Origin: an uncultured Clostridium sp.
GTDB taxonomy: Bacteria; Bacillota; Clostridia; TANB77; CAG-508
Reading direction: 5' to 3'
DNA: 64,000 nucleotides
Assembly (NCBI GenBank): GCA_900552655.1
Contig: USAE01000001.1
Coordinates: 3,792 to 67,791 of the forward strand
Part shown: in pieces, positions 46,793-55,858 of the stretch
How the letters are laid out: every line of letters starts with the position of its first letter
How positions within the stretch are numbered: the stretch's first letter is position 1
Notes under the pieces: generated by a model
The model's database searches: none
What the model was told of the DNA's origin: nothing
What the model saw: only the letters and a program-made list of their open reading frames with translations
Program-made: the position numbers and the translations under genes

Positions 46793-47362
46793 TTATCCAA
46801 TATCCTTCCTTAAATTTTCTAATGCTATTTTTCTACTACTAATATTATTTTTTTCATTCTCTTCTAACTCTGCTAATGTTCTTCCATCTTCTAATTCAAA
46901 TATTTCGTCAAATCCAAAGCCATTACTTCCTCTTGGCTTTTCTGCTATATATCCATTTAATATTCCTTTATATAGTTTTTCATTACCTTTTTCATCTACA
47001 TATGCAATACATGTTATAAATTTAACTTTTCTATTTTCTTTTTCAGCACCTTTTAATTTATTTATTAAATACGTATTTCTTTCTTCTTGTGTTGCTTCTT
47101 CTCCTAAAAATCTTGCTGTTTTTACTCCAGGAAAATCATTTAACATTTCTATACATATTCCGCTATCATCTGCAACACTTGCAGTTTTTGTTAATTTATA
47201 AATTTCTCTAGCTTTTTTTAATGCATTTTGTTCGAATGTTTCACCGTCTTCTTCTATTTCTATATTTATATTCATTTCTTTTAGAGTTTTTATTTCTTCG
47301 CTTTTTAATATTTCTTTAATTTCTTTTACTTTTCCTTTGTTATTGGTTGCTAAAACAATCAT
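46793..47362 (-). CDS. rdgB: Non-canonical purine NTP pyrophosphatase (RdgB/HAM1)
   Basis: 189 residues. VLATNNKGKVKEIKEIL opens the family fold; TASVADDSGICIEML holds the catalytic Asp; FPGVKTARFLGEEATQEE and GSNGFGFDEIF complete the nucleotide site. It hydrolyses dITP and XTP to monophosphates, keeping damaged bases out of DNA and RNA. It lies 28 bp after the YbaK-type gene on the same strand. Composition is AT-rich and native. Confidence 0.93.
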   Translation of the reverse strand: MIVLATNNKGKVKEIKEILKSEEIKTLKEMNINIEIEEDGETFEQNALKKAREIYKLTKTASVADDSGICIEMLNDFPGVKTARFLGEEATQEERNTYLINKLKGAEKENRKVKFITCIAYVDEKGNEKLYKGILNGYIAEKPRGSNGFGFDEIFELEDGRTLAELEENEKNNISSRKIALENLRKDIG

Positions 47363-47390
47363 CTCTTTTTTCTCCTTTATACCATTATAT

Positions 47391-47855
47391 CTAAATTTCT
47401 AAATAATCATTTCCACAATTTTTTATAAATTTAATTAAATCTGCATACTCTATTCCTATAGTAGCAGTATTCCTATTTGGATGAATTAATATTTTATTAT
47501 TTTTTAATTCTTTATCTAGTACAACTGTTACATTTTGTTCTTTATCATTTATTATTCCAAGTGGAGTTACTGAACCTGGTATTAAATTTAAGTTTGTTTG
47601 TAAATCATTTTCATTTGCAAAAGATAATCTTTTACTATTTATTTTTTCTGGTAATAGTTTTAAATCAGCTCTCTTATCTTCTGGTAAGGTGTATAAAAAC
47701 AATTTTTTCTTGGCATCTTTTAAAAATAGATTTTTACACCCTATACCTTCCATTTTTAAGAAAACATCTTTTAAATCTTCCACTGTATATACAGCTTCAT
47801 GTTCCTGTATTTCATATTTTATATTTAATTCGTCTAATTTCTCTAATATCTCCAT
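47391..47855 (-). CDS. YbaK-domain aminoacyl-tRNA deacylase (ProX/PrdX type)
   Basis: 154 residues of the YbaK/ProXp editing fold. EHEAVYTVEDLKDVF, GIGCKNLFLKDAKKKLFL with the Lys of the active site, and GSVTPLGIINDKEQNVTVV with the Gly-x-x-Thr-Pro turn are visible. It probably removes wrongly attached Ala or Cys from tRNA-Pro. In proline-reductase Clostridia such genes are called prdX, but no proline reductase genes lie here. A trans-editing role is the family inference. Confidence 0.88.
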   Translation of the reverse strand: MEILEKLDELNIKYEIQEHEAVYTVEDLKDVFLKMEGIGCKNLFLKDAKKKLFLYTLPEDKRADLKLLPEKINSKRLSFANENDLQTNLNLIPGSVTPLGIINDKEQNVTVVLDKELKNNKILIHPNRNTATIGIEYADLIKFIKNCGNDYLEI

Positions 47856-47878
47856 ATTAATTTCATCCCTTTCTTATA

Positions 47879-47909
47879 ATCGGATTTTTAAGAACCATCC
47901 ACTAATTCC
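47879..47909. repeat. Dispersed palindromic repeat, copy 3 (degenerate)
   Basis: ATCGGATTTTTAAGAACCATCC followed by ACTAATTCC resembles the ATCGGGATTTTAAGGACCGTCCC family but the right arm is decayed. It sits between the thioesterase and YbaK genes and most resembles copy 4. Confidence 0.6.
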
Positions 47910-47914
47910 AACAA

Positions 47915-48421
47915 TTATATCTCTTTTACATCATCTTCTATTAAATAACACATCTCTTCATGTGGATGTATACCTTCACTTATTTTATTTACATCTAATT
48001 TTATATATTTTATAGTTCCATTTGCAAGAACATTTCCTTCCAAATCTAATATTTGCGAATCTACCACAAAAAATTTACTATTTTCTTTTATAACCATACC
48101 TTTACCTATAATTTCTGCATTATATGGTACAGGTTTTCTATATTTAGTATCTAATGAAAGTGTAACTCCAAAGCTGTCTTCATTTCCTTCTTTTGCCCAT
48201 AAAGCTCGTAAGCCCATTTCATCTAGCATTGCAGTAATTAATCCTCCATGTACTCTCCCTGGATAGCTTTGGTGTTCTTCTCTATATTTAAACTTTGTCA
48301 TTACACTTCCATCTTCCATATTATAAAATTGTGCTTTTAAACCATATTTATTATCCATACCACATATTGCACACATTCTACTATTTCTTTGTTTACTTAT
48401 TACTTTCATTTTGTTCTCCAA
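47915..48421 (-). CDS. PaaI-like hot-dog thioesterase
   Basis: 168 residues. CAICGMDNKYGLKAQFY opens with a Cys pair, and YPGRVHGGLITAMLDEMGL is the hot-dog helix with the Gly-Gly and acidic residue typical of the PaaI/YiiD-like subgroup. The C-terminus continues with a beta sheet (VTLSLDTKYRKPVPYNAE). It probably hydrolyses a short or aromatic acyl-CoA. Substrate cannot be assigned. The paired Cys residues near the N-terminus might bind metal, which is an unproved idea. Confidence 0.82.
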   Translation of the reverse strand: MENKMKVISKQRNSRMCAICGMDNKYGLKAQFYNMEDGSVMTKFKYREEHQSYPGRVHGGLITAMLDEMGLRALWAKEGNEDSFGVTLSLDTKYRKPVPYNAEIIGKGMVIKENSKFFVVDSQILDLEGNVLANGTIKYIKLDVNKISEGIHPHEEMCYLIEDDVKEI

Positions 48422-48513
48422 TCTTTATATTAAAATTATTTTTCTTGATATAGCTTTACAGTGAATATTCTATTTTTTCCTATATTAACTTATATTAACT
48501 TTAGTTTCTATTT

Positions 48514-48547
48514 AAATCGAGATTTTAAAGACCGTTCACTAATTCCT
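48514..48547. repeat. Dispersed palindromic repeat, copy 4 (degenerate)
   Basis: AAATCGAGATTTTAAAGACC with GTTCACTAATTCC. It shares ACTAATTCC with copy 3, about 630 bp away on the other side of the thioesterase gene, so the pair flanks that gene in the same orientation. Confidence 0.6.
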
Positions 48548-48565
48548 TTTAAAACAAAATATTTT

Positions 48566-48586
48566 GGTGGCGTTTAACACGCCACC
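48566..48586. terminator. Hairpin after the orphan gene at 48623
   Basis: GGTGGCGTTTAACACGCCACC is a GC-rich stem, unusual for this region, ending about 35 bp from the orphan gene stop. TTTT follows on the plus strand only, so it is at best a weak terminator on the minus strand. Confidence 0.55.
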
Positions 48587-48622
48587 TTTTGCAACAAATA
48601 AGGTCTGTTTACTATAAACTTC

Positions 48623-49129
48623 TTACAAGAAATAGATTTTGTCTATCCCTTTTAAAAGGTTCCTGCTCGCCAACTGTTTAGCCAGTTCACGATCTTTTTT
48701 TAGTTCCACCTTGGAAACAATTAATATTGTTTCCATTGCTAAATTTTTTTCCATTGCCATCTCGAGGAAACCTAATCTACAGTCTAAACTCTTAAAATTC
48801 TTCTCTACAACTGCAGTTCCTTTTTTTAATGCATTTTGAACTCTTTTGCTAAATTCTGTATTCAGATTTCTTTGGAATTCAGTCCAAGATTCTATAGCAT
48901 CATCTTCTTGGATTTCACTTGCAATCTCCGAAAATGTTATCTTTCTAACATTTTCTTTTCTTATAAATCTTCTTATTTTTTTGTTCTCAGACAAGCCTAT
49001 TAGTAATATTAAAGTCCGTTTTTTATCTAATTTTTTAAAATTCGGACTTCTTTTACAGATTTTACCTTCTTTTGCTGCCACTGGATACATTTCCGCATCC
49101 TCATTTTGAGTAAATTTGGTTGTTTCCAT
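48623..49129 (-). CDS. Orphan protein of unknown function, foreign-looking
   Basis: About 168 residues starting at METTKFTQNEDAEMYPV; the ATG at 49129 is chosen because AAGGAGG lies just upstream, while the longer start at 49156 adds nine residues translated from that element. I do not recognise a family. KRTLILLIGLSENKKIRRF is a hydrophobic strand followed by basic helix, and METILIVSKVELKKDRELAK looks like a second strand-helix unit, so an alpha/beta fold is likely. One CGG codon (49018) is read in frame as the Arg of DKKRTL. Codon use (CTC, AAC, GAG) differs from native genes, as in dxr and the AbrB-like gene. Confidence 0.75.
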   Translation of the reverse strand: METTKFTQNEDAEMYPVAAKEGKICKRSPNFKKLDKKRTLILLIGLSENKKIRRFIRKENVRKITFSEIASEIQEDDAIESWTEFQRNLNTEFSKRVQNALKKGTAVVEKNFKSLDCRLGFLEMAMEKNLAMETILIVSKVELKKDRELAKQLASRNLLKGIDKIYFL

Positions 49130-49212
49130 ATTCTTACCTCCTTGAAATATCTTCAACTATAATTATACCATTTTTACTCTAACTGCTCAACAAGTGAATA
49201 AAAAGATTACCA

Positions 49213-49899
49213 TTATATTTTTATTATATCTTTTACAACTTCTCCCGCTATAATCAACCCTGCAACAGAAGGCACAAAAGATATGCTTGCTGGTGTTTTA
49301 TAATCTCCATCTTTTATTTTTACTGGTTCTTCTTGCGAATATACTACTTTTAATTTTTCTATTCCTCTTGCTCTTAATTCTTTTCTCATTACTTTTGCTA
49401 ATGGACATACTGAAGTTTTATAAATATCTACTACTTCAAATTTTGTAGGATCTAGTTTATTACCTGTTCCCATTGCAGAAATTATCGGTATGTTAAGTTT
49501 ACTCGCATTACAGACTAATTCTATTTTTCCTGTTACAGTGTCTATTGCATCAACTATATAATCTATGGAATTATCTAGTAAATTACTTCCTGGTAAATAG
49601 AATTCTGTAGATATTTCTACATTTGCTTTTGGGTTTATTTCTAAAATTCTTTCTTTCATAATATCTACTTTATTTTTTCCAACAGTATTTATATTAGCAT
49701 GTATTTGTCTATTTATATTTGTAATATCTATTGTATCATTATCTACTAATAAAAAATTTCCGATTCCCGCTCTTGCTAGTCCCTCTGCAACAAAAGAACC
49801 TACACCACCAATTCCAAAAATTGCAACTTTTGTTTTTGCTAGTTTTTCTAAATTTTCTTTTCCTATTAGTCTTTCTTCTCTACTAAATTGTTCGTTCAT
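49213..49899 (-). CDS. tcdA: tRNA threonylcarbamoyladenosine dehydratase (ThiF/E1-like, TcdA)
   Basis: 228 residues. FGIGGVGSFVAEGLARAG is the nucleotide-binding loop of E1-like enzymes; DNDTIDITNINRQIHA, IDAIDTVTGKIELV and ISAMGTGNKLDPTKFEV follow in the order seen in TcdA. It activates the carboxyl of t6A to form the cyclic ct6A at position 37 of ANN-decoding tRNAs. The gene ends close to the window's mutS unit and starts 37 bp after mutS. It is relevant to decoding only in a general way. Confidence 0.9.
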   Translation of the reverse strand: MNEQFSREERLIGKENLEKLAKTKVAIFGIGGVGSFVAEGLARAGIGNFLLVDNDTIDITNINRQIHANINTVGKNKVDIMKERILEINPKANVEISTEFYLPGSNLLDNSIDYIVDAIDTVTGKIELVCNASKLNIPIISAMGTGNKLDPTKFEVVDIYKTSVCPLAKVMRKELRARGIEKLKVVYSQEEPVKIKDGDYKTPASISFVPSVAGLIIAGEVVKDIIKI

Positions 49900-49935
49900 A
49901 GCTTCTCCTTATTACTATTTAAAAAGCTTTTTCGT

Positions 49936-52548
49936 TCACCTCATTTTTTCTTTTATTTTCATTAATGTATTTAAAGCATCTATTGGCGTTAATGTATTTA
50001 GGTCTATTTTATCTATTTCTTGTGCTATTTCTGCTAATTTATAATTGTATAAGTCTAACTGACCTGCTTGTACTTGTTTGTTTTCTTTTTCTAGTTTTTT
50101 ATTTCCTAAAATGCTCTTTCTTTCTAAACTTCTTAAAATGTCATTTGCTCTTTTTAATACATCCTTTGGAACCCCTGCTAAACGTGCTACGTGAACACCA
50201 TAGCTTTCATCTGTTCCTCCTCTTATAATCTTTCTTAAAAAGATTACATCTTCTCCTTTTTCCTTAACAGCTATTGAATAGTTTCTTACTCCATCTAGTT
50301 TGTCTTCTAATTCTATAAGTTCATGGTAATGCGTTGCAAACAATGTTTTAGCACCACATTTTGTTTTATCTGCTATATATTCAGCAACAGCCCATGCTAT
50401 AGAAAGTCCATCATATGTTGATGTTCCTCTTCCTATTTCATCTAAAATTACTAAGCTATTTTTAGTTGCTTCTTTTAAAATATCTGCAACTTCCATCATT
50501 TCTACCATAAAAGTACTTTGTCCCATACTTAGGTCATCAGATGCTCCAACTCTTGTAAAAATTTTATCTACAATACCTATATGAGCTTCTGTTGCTGGTA
50601 CAAAACTCCCTATTTGTGCCATTAGTGTTATTAATGCAACTTGCCTCATATATGTAGACTTACCGGCCATATTAGGTCCAGTTATAATAGATAGCCTATT
50701 TTCTTCGCCATCCATATATGTGTCATTATCTATAAAACTTCCCATTGGAAGCATTTTTTCTATTACCGGATGTCTTCCTTCTTTTATTTCTATTTTTCCA
50801 TTATCATCCACTATAGGCATGCAATAATTCATATCTTCTGCCACAGTTGCAAATGAGGCTAAAACATCTAATGTTGCAATAATCATTGCAGAGGTTTGAA
50901 GTCTTTTTACATTTTTTGCAATTTCTTGTCTTATCTTTGTAAAGGCTTCATATTCTAGATTAATAACTTTATCTTCCGCACCTAAAATTTGATTTTCTAA
51001 TTCTTTTAGTTCTTCAGTTATATATCTCTCACAATTAGTTAATGTTTGTTTTCTTATATATCTATCTGGTACTTGGCTAAAGTTTGACTTAGTTACTTCT
51101 ATATAATATCCAAAAACTTTATTAAATCCAACTTTTAAATTCTTTATACCTGTTTTCTCTTTTTCTGTTGCCTCTAATTGAATCAACCAATTTTTTCCTT
51201 CTGTAGTTGCTTTTTTTAGTTTATCTATTTCTTCATCATACCCAATTTTTATTAATCCACCTTCTTTTACTGACATTGGTGGATCTTCAACTATAGAATT
51301 TTCTATTAATTCGTAAATGTCTTTAAGCTCGTCTAAATTATTGTATAATTCTTGTAACATATTAGAATTTGTGTTTTTTAAAACTTCTTTTACTTCTGGT
51401 AACTTAGACAACGAATTTTTTAAAGATATCATATCTCTACCATTTGCATTTCCATAAGATATTTTACCTGCTAGTCTTTCTATGTCATATACCTTTTTCA
51501 AATTTTCTATTATGTCACCTTTTAATATCACATTATCTTTTAATTCTTTAACAGCACTTAATCTTTTATTAATTTCATTAACTTCTATTAATGGGTCATT
51601 TATCCATCTTCTTAAATGTCTTCCTCCCATTGATGTTGATGTTTTATCTAAAACCCATAAAAGTGTACCTTTTTTACTTTTATCTCTCATTTTTTCTGTT
51701 AACTCTAAATTTCTTCTAGCATTAATATCTAAAGCCATATATCTAGTTGTATTATAAATTATTATTTTATTAATATGTTCTAGGCTAGTTTTTTGTGTTT
51801 GTTTTAAATATTCTACTAGAGCATTTATACTTGCCACAGAAAAAAGTCTTTTATCTATATCTTTTATATTATTATTATTTGTATCTACCAAATTATAATT
51901 TTCTACTATATAATTTATGTCTTCTGTAAAAAATTTATCATTAAACCTTGTAAAGTATATTTCGAATCTTTCTTTTATTTTATTAATTTCTTCTGTACTA
52001 TCATACATCATGCTATTTACTACTAGCTCTGCTGGTGAATATCTTGCAATTTCGTCTAATACTAAAGGAAAATTATTATTTTCTTTTATTTCTGTGCTAT
52101 AAAAATCTCCTGTAGTTACATCACATACAGCTATTCCATAGTAAATTCCTTTTTTTACTATAGACATTATATAATTATTTTTCTTTTCTTCTAGCATATT
52201 AGATTCTATTACAGTCCCTGGTGTTACAACACGAATTACCCCTCTTTTTACTATTCCCTTTGCAGTCTTAGGGTCCTCTAGTTGTTCACAAATTGCTACT
52301 TTATAACCCTTTGCTATTAATTTTGATATATAAAGTTCTGCTGCATGGTGTGGTATTCCACACATAGGTGCTCTTTCTGCTTGTCCACAGTCTTTTCCTG
52401 TTAATGTTAATTCTAATTCTCTAGATACTGTTATTGCATCTTCAAAAAACATTTCGTAAAAGTCACCTAATCTGTAAAAAAGTATACAGTCTTTATATTC
52501 TTCTTTTGTTTCGAGATATTTTTGCATCATTGGTGAATATTCTGCCAT
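49936..52548 (-). CDS. mutS: DNA mismatch repair ATPase MutS
   Basis: 870 residues, full length. The mismatch-recognition domain begins MMQKYLETKEEYKDCILFYR with the Phe-x-Glu in YEMFFEDA; MCGIPHHAAELYISKLI follows. The ATPase has GPNMAGKSTYMRQVALI (Walker A), LVILDEIGRGTSTYDGLS (Walker B) and ATHYHELIEL. It detects mispairs and recruits MutL; no mutL lies in the window. It ends 37 bp before tcdA and follows the HTH gene by about 40 bp, in a single minus-strand run from miaB. Confidence 0.95.
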   Translation of the reverse strand: MAEYSPMMQKYLETKEEYKDCILFYRLGDFYEMFFEDAITVSRELELTLTGKDCGQAERAPMCGIPHHAAELYISKLIAKGYKVAICEQLEDPKTAKGIVKRGVIRVVTPGTVIESNMLEEKKNNYIMSIVKKGIYYGIAVCDVTTGDFYSTEIKENNNFPLVLDEIARYSPAELVVNSMMYDSTEEINKIKERFEIYFTRFNDKFFTEDINYIVENYNLVDTNNNNIKDIDKRLFSVASINALVEYLKQTQKTSLEHINKIIIYNTTRYMALDINARRNLELTEKMRDKSKKGTLLWVLDKTSTSMGGRHLRRWINDPLIEVNEINKRLSAVKELKDNVILKGDIIENLKKVYDIERLAGKISYGNANGRDMISLKNSLSKLPEVKEVLKNTNSNMLQELYNNLDELKDIYELIENSIVEDPPMSVKEGGLIKIGYDEEIDKLKKATTEGKNWLIQLEATEKEKTGIKNLKVGFNKVFGYYIEVTKSNFSQVPDRYIRKQTLTNCERYITEELKELENQILGAEDKVINLEYEAFTKIRQEIAKNVKRLQTSAMIIATLDVLASFATVAEDMNYCMPIVDDNGKIEIKEGRHPVIEKMLPMGSFIDNDTYMDGEENRLSIITGPNMAGKSTYMRQVALITLMAQIGSFVPATEAHIGIVDKIFTRVGASDDLSMGQSTFMVEMMEVADILKEATKNSLVILDEIGRGTSTYDGLSIAWAVAEYIADKTKCGAKTLFATHYHELIELEDKLDGVRNYSIAVKEKGEDVIFLRKIIRGGTDESYGVHVARLAGVPKDVLKRANDILRSLERKSILGNKKLEKENKQVQAGQLDLYNYKLAEIAQEIDKIDLNTLTPIDALNTLMKIKEKMR

Positions 52549-52586
52549 TATATATTCCTTACCTTTCTAATTTTATTGTTGCTTCT

Positions 52587-53489
52587 TTATTTTCTTTCAT
52601 CGTCACTGTCTTGCTTTTCTGTTAGTTTTTCATATCCTTCTACAGTTTTCCCTGCTCTTCTTATTGTACTAACAGAAACACCTAACTTCTTGGCTGCTTC
52701 TTGGTGAGTTAAATTTGTATTTGCTACATCTTCCAATAACTTTTTGGCTTTTTCATATCTTATTTGTGCTTCTGTTTTTGGATTTCCAATAATAACTTCT
52801 TGATGTCCAAATGATCTTAAAGTTATGTCTATTAAGCGCCTTTCAAATTCTGAAAATAATTTTTCACATTTTTTCTTACTATTACCTTTGTACATTTGTC
52901 TGCTAGATAATTCTTTAGCAATAAAATAAATTTCTTCATATTTCTCATTATTTTCTAGCTTTGCAAGTTCTCTACTTACCGTTCTTTTTGGAATATTATA
53001 CATTTCTGATATCTCTGTTTGACTTAATTCATGTCTTATCATTTCTATAAATAAAGCTTTAAAATTTATATGTGAATAATTTCCAGACTTATTTGCTTCA
53101 TATCTTATATATCTTTGTTTTAATTTTATATTGTTTGAAGCATTTATATATTCTACCATTCTTTCTTTAAACGTTAAAGGATCTATAGTTTCATTTGTTT
53201 CTTTCATAAACTTTTCTCTTGCTTTTGTCAAGGTTTTAATTTCTCCACTTAAGAAATCTTTTACTGCACTTTCAAATTTATCTTCTTCTATTTCTTTTTT
53301 TTGTAATCTACTTTTGTTTTCAACTAGAATTCTTTCTAGTTTTTTCATGTTTTCGCTTCCTTCTGGAAAAATTTGCTTACACATTTCTACAAATGTATTT
53401 CTATTTATTCCATATATTTTTTCACATTCGCGTATTGACTTTCCTTCTATAACTTCTTTAAACATCTCTTCGAATTTTAAAGCCTCCAT
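52587..53489 (-). CDS. Multi-HTH protein of unknown function between miaB and mutS
   Basis: 300 residues with at least three helix-turn-helix-like units: IRECEKIYGINRNTFVEMC near the N-terminus, LSQTEISEMYNIPKRTVSRE around residue 155, and THQEAAKKLGVSVSTIRRAG near residue 265. The last two look like sigma- or Hin-type DNA-binding helices. I do not know this family. Because it lies between miaB (10 bp) and mutS (about 40 bp) in one run, it may be a regulator or a DNA-structure protein of this operon. The similarity of the units suggests internal duplication. Confidence 0.72.
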   Translation of the reverse strand: MEALKFEEMFKEVIEGKSIRECEKIYGINRNTFVEMCKQIFPEGSENMKKLERILVENKSRLQKKEIEEDKFESAVKDFLSGEIKTLTKAREKFMKETNETIDPLTFKERMVEYINASNNIKLKQRYIRYEANKSGNYSHINFKALFIEMIRHELSQTEISEMYNIPKRTVSRELAKLENNEKYEEIYFIAKELSSRQMYKGNSKKKCEKLFSEFERRLIDITLRSFGHQEVIIGNPKTEAQIRYEKAKKLLEDVANTNLTHQEAAKKLGVSVSTIRRAGKTVEGYEKLTEKQDSDDERK

Positions 53490-53498
53490 AAAAACCTC

Positions 53499-54911
53499 CT
53501 ATAAAATAGTCTTACCTTTTAAATACCACATATGTTCTGAAATAATTTTTATATTTATTATTTGATTTATTAATTCTTTATTACCTTCAAATATTACAAC
53601 TTTATTACTATCTGTTCTTCCTGTTAGCATTTCTTCATTATTTTTACTTGTACCTTCTACTAAAATCTTTTGAATTGTTCCTATATATTTTTTATTATTC
53701 TCTTCAATTTGGCTTTCCACCAAGTCTTTTAATTTATTAAATCTTATATGTTTTATTTCTTCTGGAACTTGGTTTTCCATTCTGTCTCCTGGTGTTCCAA
53801 CTCTTCTTGAGTATATAAACATATATACTTGTTCAAATTTTACTTTTTGTACTACATCTAATGTATCTTCAAATTCTTCGTCTGTTTCACCTGGAAATCC
53901 TACTATAATATCTGTTGATAATGTTAAATTAGGAATTTTAGCTTTCATTTTTTCTACCAAGTTTAGATATTGCTCTTTTGTATATTTTCTGTTCATCTCT
54001 TTTAAAACTTTAGTATTTCCAGATTGTAATGGTAAATGTATTAATTTACATACTTTGTCGCAACTTGCTATTGCTTCTATTACATCATCTGTAAAATCTT
54101 TTGGATGTGGTGAAACAAATCTTATTCTTTCTATTCCTTCTACTTTGTTTATTGCCTTTAATAATGTAGCAAAAGAATTTACACCATCATATTCTTCAAA
54201 TTCTATATTTTTTTCTTTTTCTACTCTTAAATACGAATTAACATTTTGCCCTAATAATGTAATTTCTTTATACCCTTGTTTTGCTAAGTCTTTTACCTCA
54301 TTTATAATGTCCTTTGGCATTCTACTTCTTTCTCTACCTCTTACATATGGAACTATACAATAAGTGCAAAAGTTATTACATCCGTTCATAATTGTTACAG
54401 ATGCTTTTATATTGCTATCTCTTTTTATTGGTAATCCTTCATATATTTTACCATCTATGTCTATTATATCTTTTATTTTTTTATTTTCTTCTATTGCTTT
54501 ATATAAGTCTTCTGGAAATCTATGTAATGTATGTGTTCCAAATATTACATCTACAAATGGATAACTCTGCTTTATTTTTTTAATTATATGTTCTTCTTGC
54601 ATCATGCAACCACCAATTGCAATTATAGTTCCTTTTTGCTCTTTAATTCTTTTTAGCTCTCCTAATTTTCCAAACAATTTATCTTCTGCATTTTCTCTTA
54701 CGCAACATGTATTAAATAAAGCAATGTCTGCCTCTTCAAATTGTTCTGTTTTGCTATATCCCATTTCTTCTAACATTCCACATAATTTTTCGGAATCATT
54801 TTCGTTTAATTGGCATCCCATTGTTAATATACAATATTTTAAATTATTATTCTCTTTATTTATTTCTTTTACTTTTTTTATATATTCTATTTGATCTTTT
54901 ATTTCTTCCAC
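53499..54911 (-). CDS. miaB: tRNA-2-methylthio-N6-dimethylallyladenosine synthase MiaB
   Basis: 470 residues. The UPF0004 domain begins YCILTMGCQLNENDSEK and has LFNTCCVRENAEDK and GGCMMQEEHI, which bind the auxiliary 4Fe4S cluster. The radical-SAM centre is NGCNNFCTYCIVPYVRGRER (Cys-x3-Cys-x2-Cys); a TRAM domain ends the protein. It adds a methylthio group at A37 of tRNAs reading UNN codons. It is first in the run miaB-HTH-mutS-tcdA, and an intergenic stretch with two repeats separates it from rpmE. Confidence 0.95.
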   Translation of the reverse strand: MEEIKDQIEYIKKVKEINKENNNLKYCILTMGCQLNENDSEKLCGMLEEMGYSKTEQFEEADIALFNTCCVRENAEDKLFGKLGELKRIKEQKGTIIAIGGCMMQEEHIIKKIKQSYPFVDVIFGTHTLHRFPEDLYKAIEENKKIKDIIDIDGKIYEGLPIKRDSNIKASVTIMNGCNNFCTYCIVPYVRGRERSRMPKDIINEVKDLAKQGYKEITLLGQNVNSYLRVEKEKNIEFEEYDGVNSFATLLKAINKVEGIERIRFVSPHPKDFTDDVIEAIASCDKVCKLIHLPLQSGNTKVLKEMNRKYTKEQYLNLVEKMKAKIPNLTLSTDIIVGFPGETDEEFEDTLDVVQKVKFEQVYMFIYSRRVGTPGDRMENQVPEEIKHIRFNKLKDLVESQIEENNKKYIGTIQKILVEGTSKNNEEMLTGRTDSNKVVIFEGNKELINQIINIKIISEHMWYLKGKTIL

Positions 54912-55000
54912 TTTAAGCCCTCCTACTGCTATTATATTTTATATTATTTTTCTACGTTTTTCAATTAATTACGCAAAAAAGTGGTCTTTTTTGTATTCTT

Positions 55001-55037
55001 TCGGGATTTTTGGGACGGTCCTTAAAGTCCCTGTTTC
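55001..55037. repeat. Dispersed palindromic repeat, copy 5
   Basis: TCGGGATTTTTGGGACGGTC and CTTAAAGTCCCTGTTT. It aligns best with copy 1 in this orientation. It lies 11 bp before two-hairpin repeat B. Confidence 0.7.
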
Positions 55038-55047
55038 ATTTTTTTAA

Positions 55048-55154
55048 AAAAGCGAGCCTAAGATTTTCTAACAAATACAAATTTCAAGAAAATCTAAGGT
55101 TCGCTATAATTTTCTAGTACAAAAATTTCTCCTATTAGGAGAAGTTTTGTACTA
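55048..55154 (+). repeat. Two-hairpin structured repeat, copy B
   Basis: GCGAGCCT pairs with AGGTTCGC; AGTACAAAAATTTCTCCT pairs with AGGAGAAGTTTTGTACT around ATT. Where copy A has TATCCT/AGGATA this copy has TCTCCT/AGGAGA. It lies between miaB and rpmE. Confidence 0.85.
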
Positions 55155-55253
55155 TATAATAAAAAAAAGAAAATTATAGCAATTATAATTTTCTTAATAT
55201 GTTTTTTAATAATATAATAATCTGCAAATAGCTTTTGGCTATTTATAAATCTC

Positions 55254-55454
55254 TTATTGAATTCCATATTTCTTTTTAAATTTATCTGCTCTACCACCTG
55301 TTGTGTCTTTTCTTAAATTACCTGTCCAGAATGGATGACATTTTGAGCAAACATCTACTTTTATAGATTCTTTTGTTGAGTTTGTTTCGATTACATTACC
55401 ACAAGCACATGTAATTGTTGCAGCTGTATATTTTGGATGTATTCCTTCTTTCAT
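55254..55454 (-). CDS. rpmE: 50S ribosomal protein L31
   Basis: 66 residues. [19 protein letters not shown] and [17 protein letters not shown] are the family hallmarks; the Cys residues at 16, 18, 36 and 39 make this the zinc-binding (C+) form. It docks at the ribosomal subunit interface. It is a single gene with upstream gap of about 90 bp. [13 protein letters not shown] is the standard C-terminus. Confidence 0.96.
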   Translation of the reverse strand: MKEGIHPKYTAATITCACGNVIETNSTKESIKVDVCSKCHPFWTGNLRKDTTGGRADKFKKKYGIQ

Positions 55455-55545
55455 TTATGTTCACCTCTTCCTTTTCTTCGTAAAATGCTGTTTATTATCA
55501 TAACATATATTTACTTATTTTTCAATACCTAAATTCTTTTTTTGT

Positions 55546-55710
55546 TTAATTTACTTTGTTTTCTGCCATTTCATGTTCTAAAATGTATTGCCCAGATGTT
55601 TCTAACTCTTTCTTTAGGGATGTCTTATTAACTAACTTAAATGTTATATTAAATAAACAAGCTATTATTAATATTATTAAACCAATTCTTTTCCAATATT
55701 TAGCTAGCAT
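55546..55710 (-). CDS. 54-residue single-span membrane protein
   Basis: An ATG at 55710 preceded by AAAAAGGAGAGG opens a 54-codon frame. Residues 8-22 (RIGLIILIIACLFNI) form one membrane span; the rest is a charged tail ending EHEMAENKVN. The ribosome-binding site is convincing and the composition is native, but I recognise no family. It lies between rpmE and the divergent vanW-like gene. Confidence 0.65.
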   Translation of the reverse strand: MLAKYWKRIGLIILIIACLFNITFKLVNKTSLKKELETSGQYILEHEMAENKVN

Positions 55711-55858
55711 TCAGACCTCTCCTTTTTATTAAACTTATATTCTTATTATACTATATTTTATTTTTTTGTCAATATTTTTATATCTTTGGTATTTTTTTAC
55801 GTTTTTGTGTAAAACTATTAAAAATAGTTTTATAGAATATTTAGGAGGATGAGTTTTT

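Noticed and set aside
55094..55297. 67-residue membrane-protein frame between rpmE and repeat B
   Set aside because: It overlaps the 3' end of rpmE, lacks a good ribosome-binding site and its last third lies in the structured repeat.
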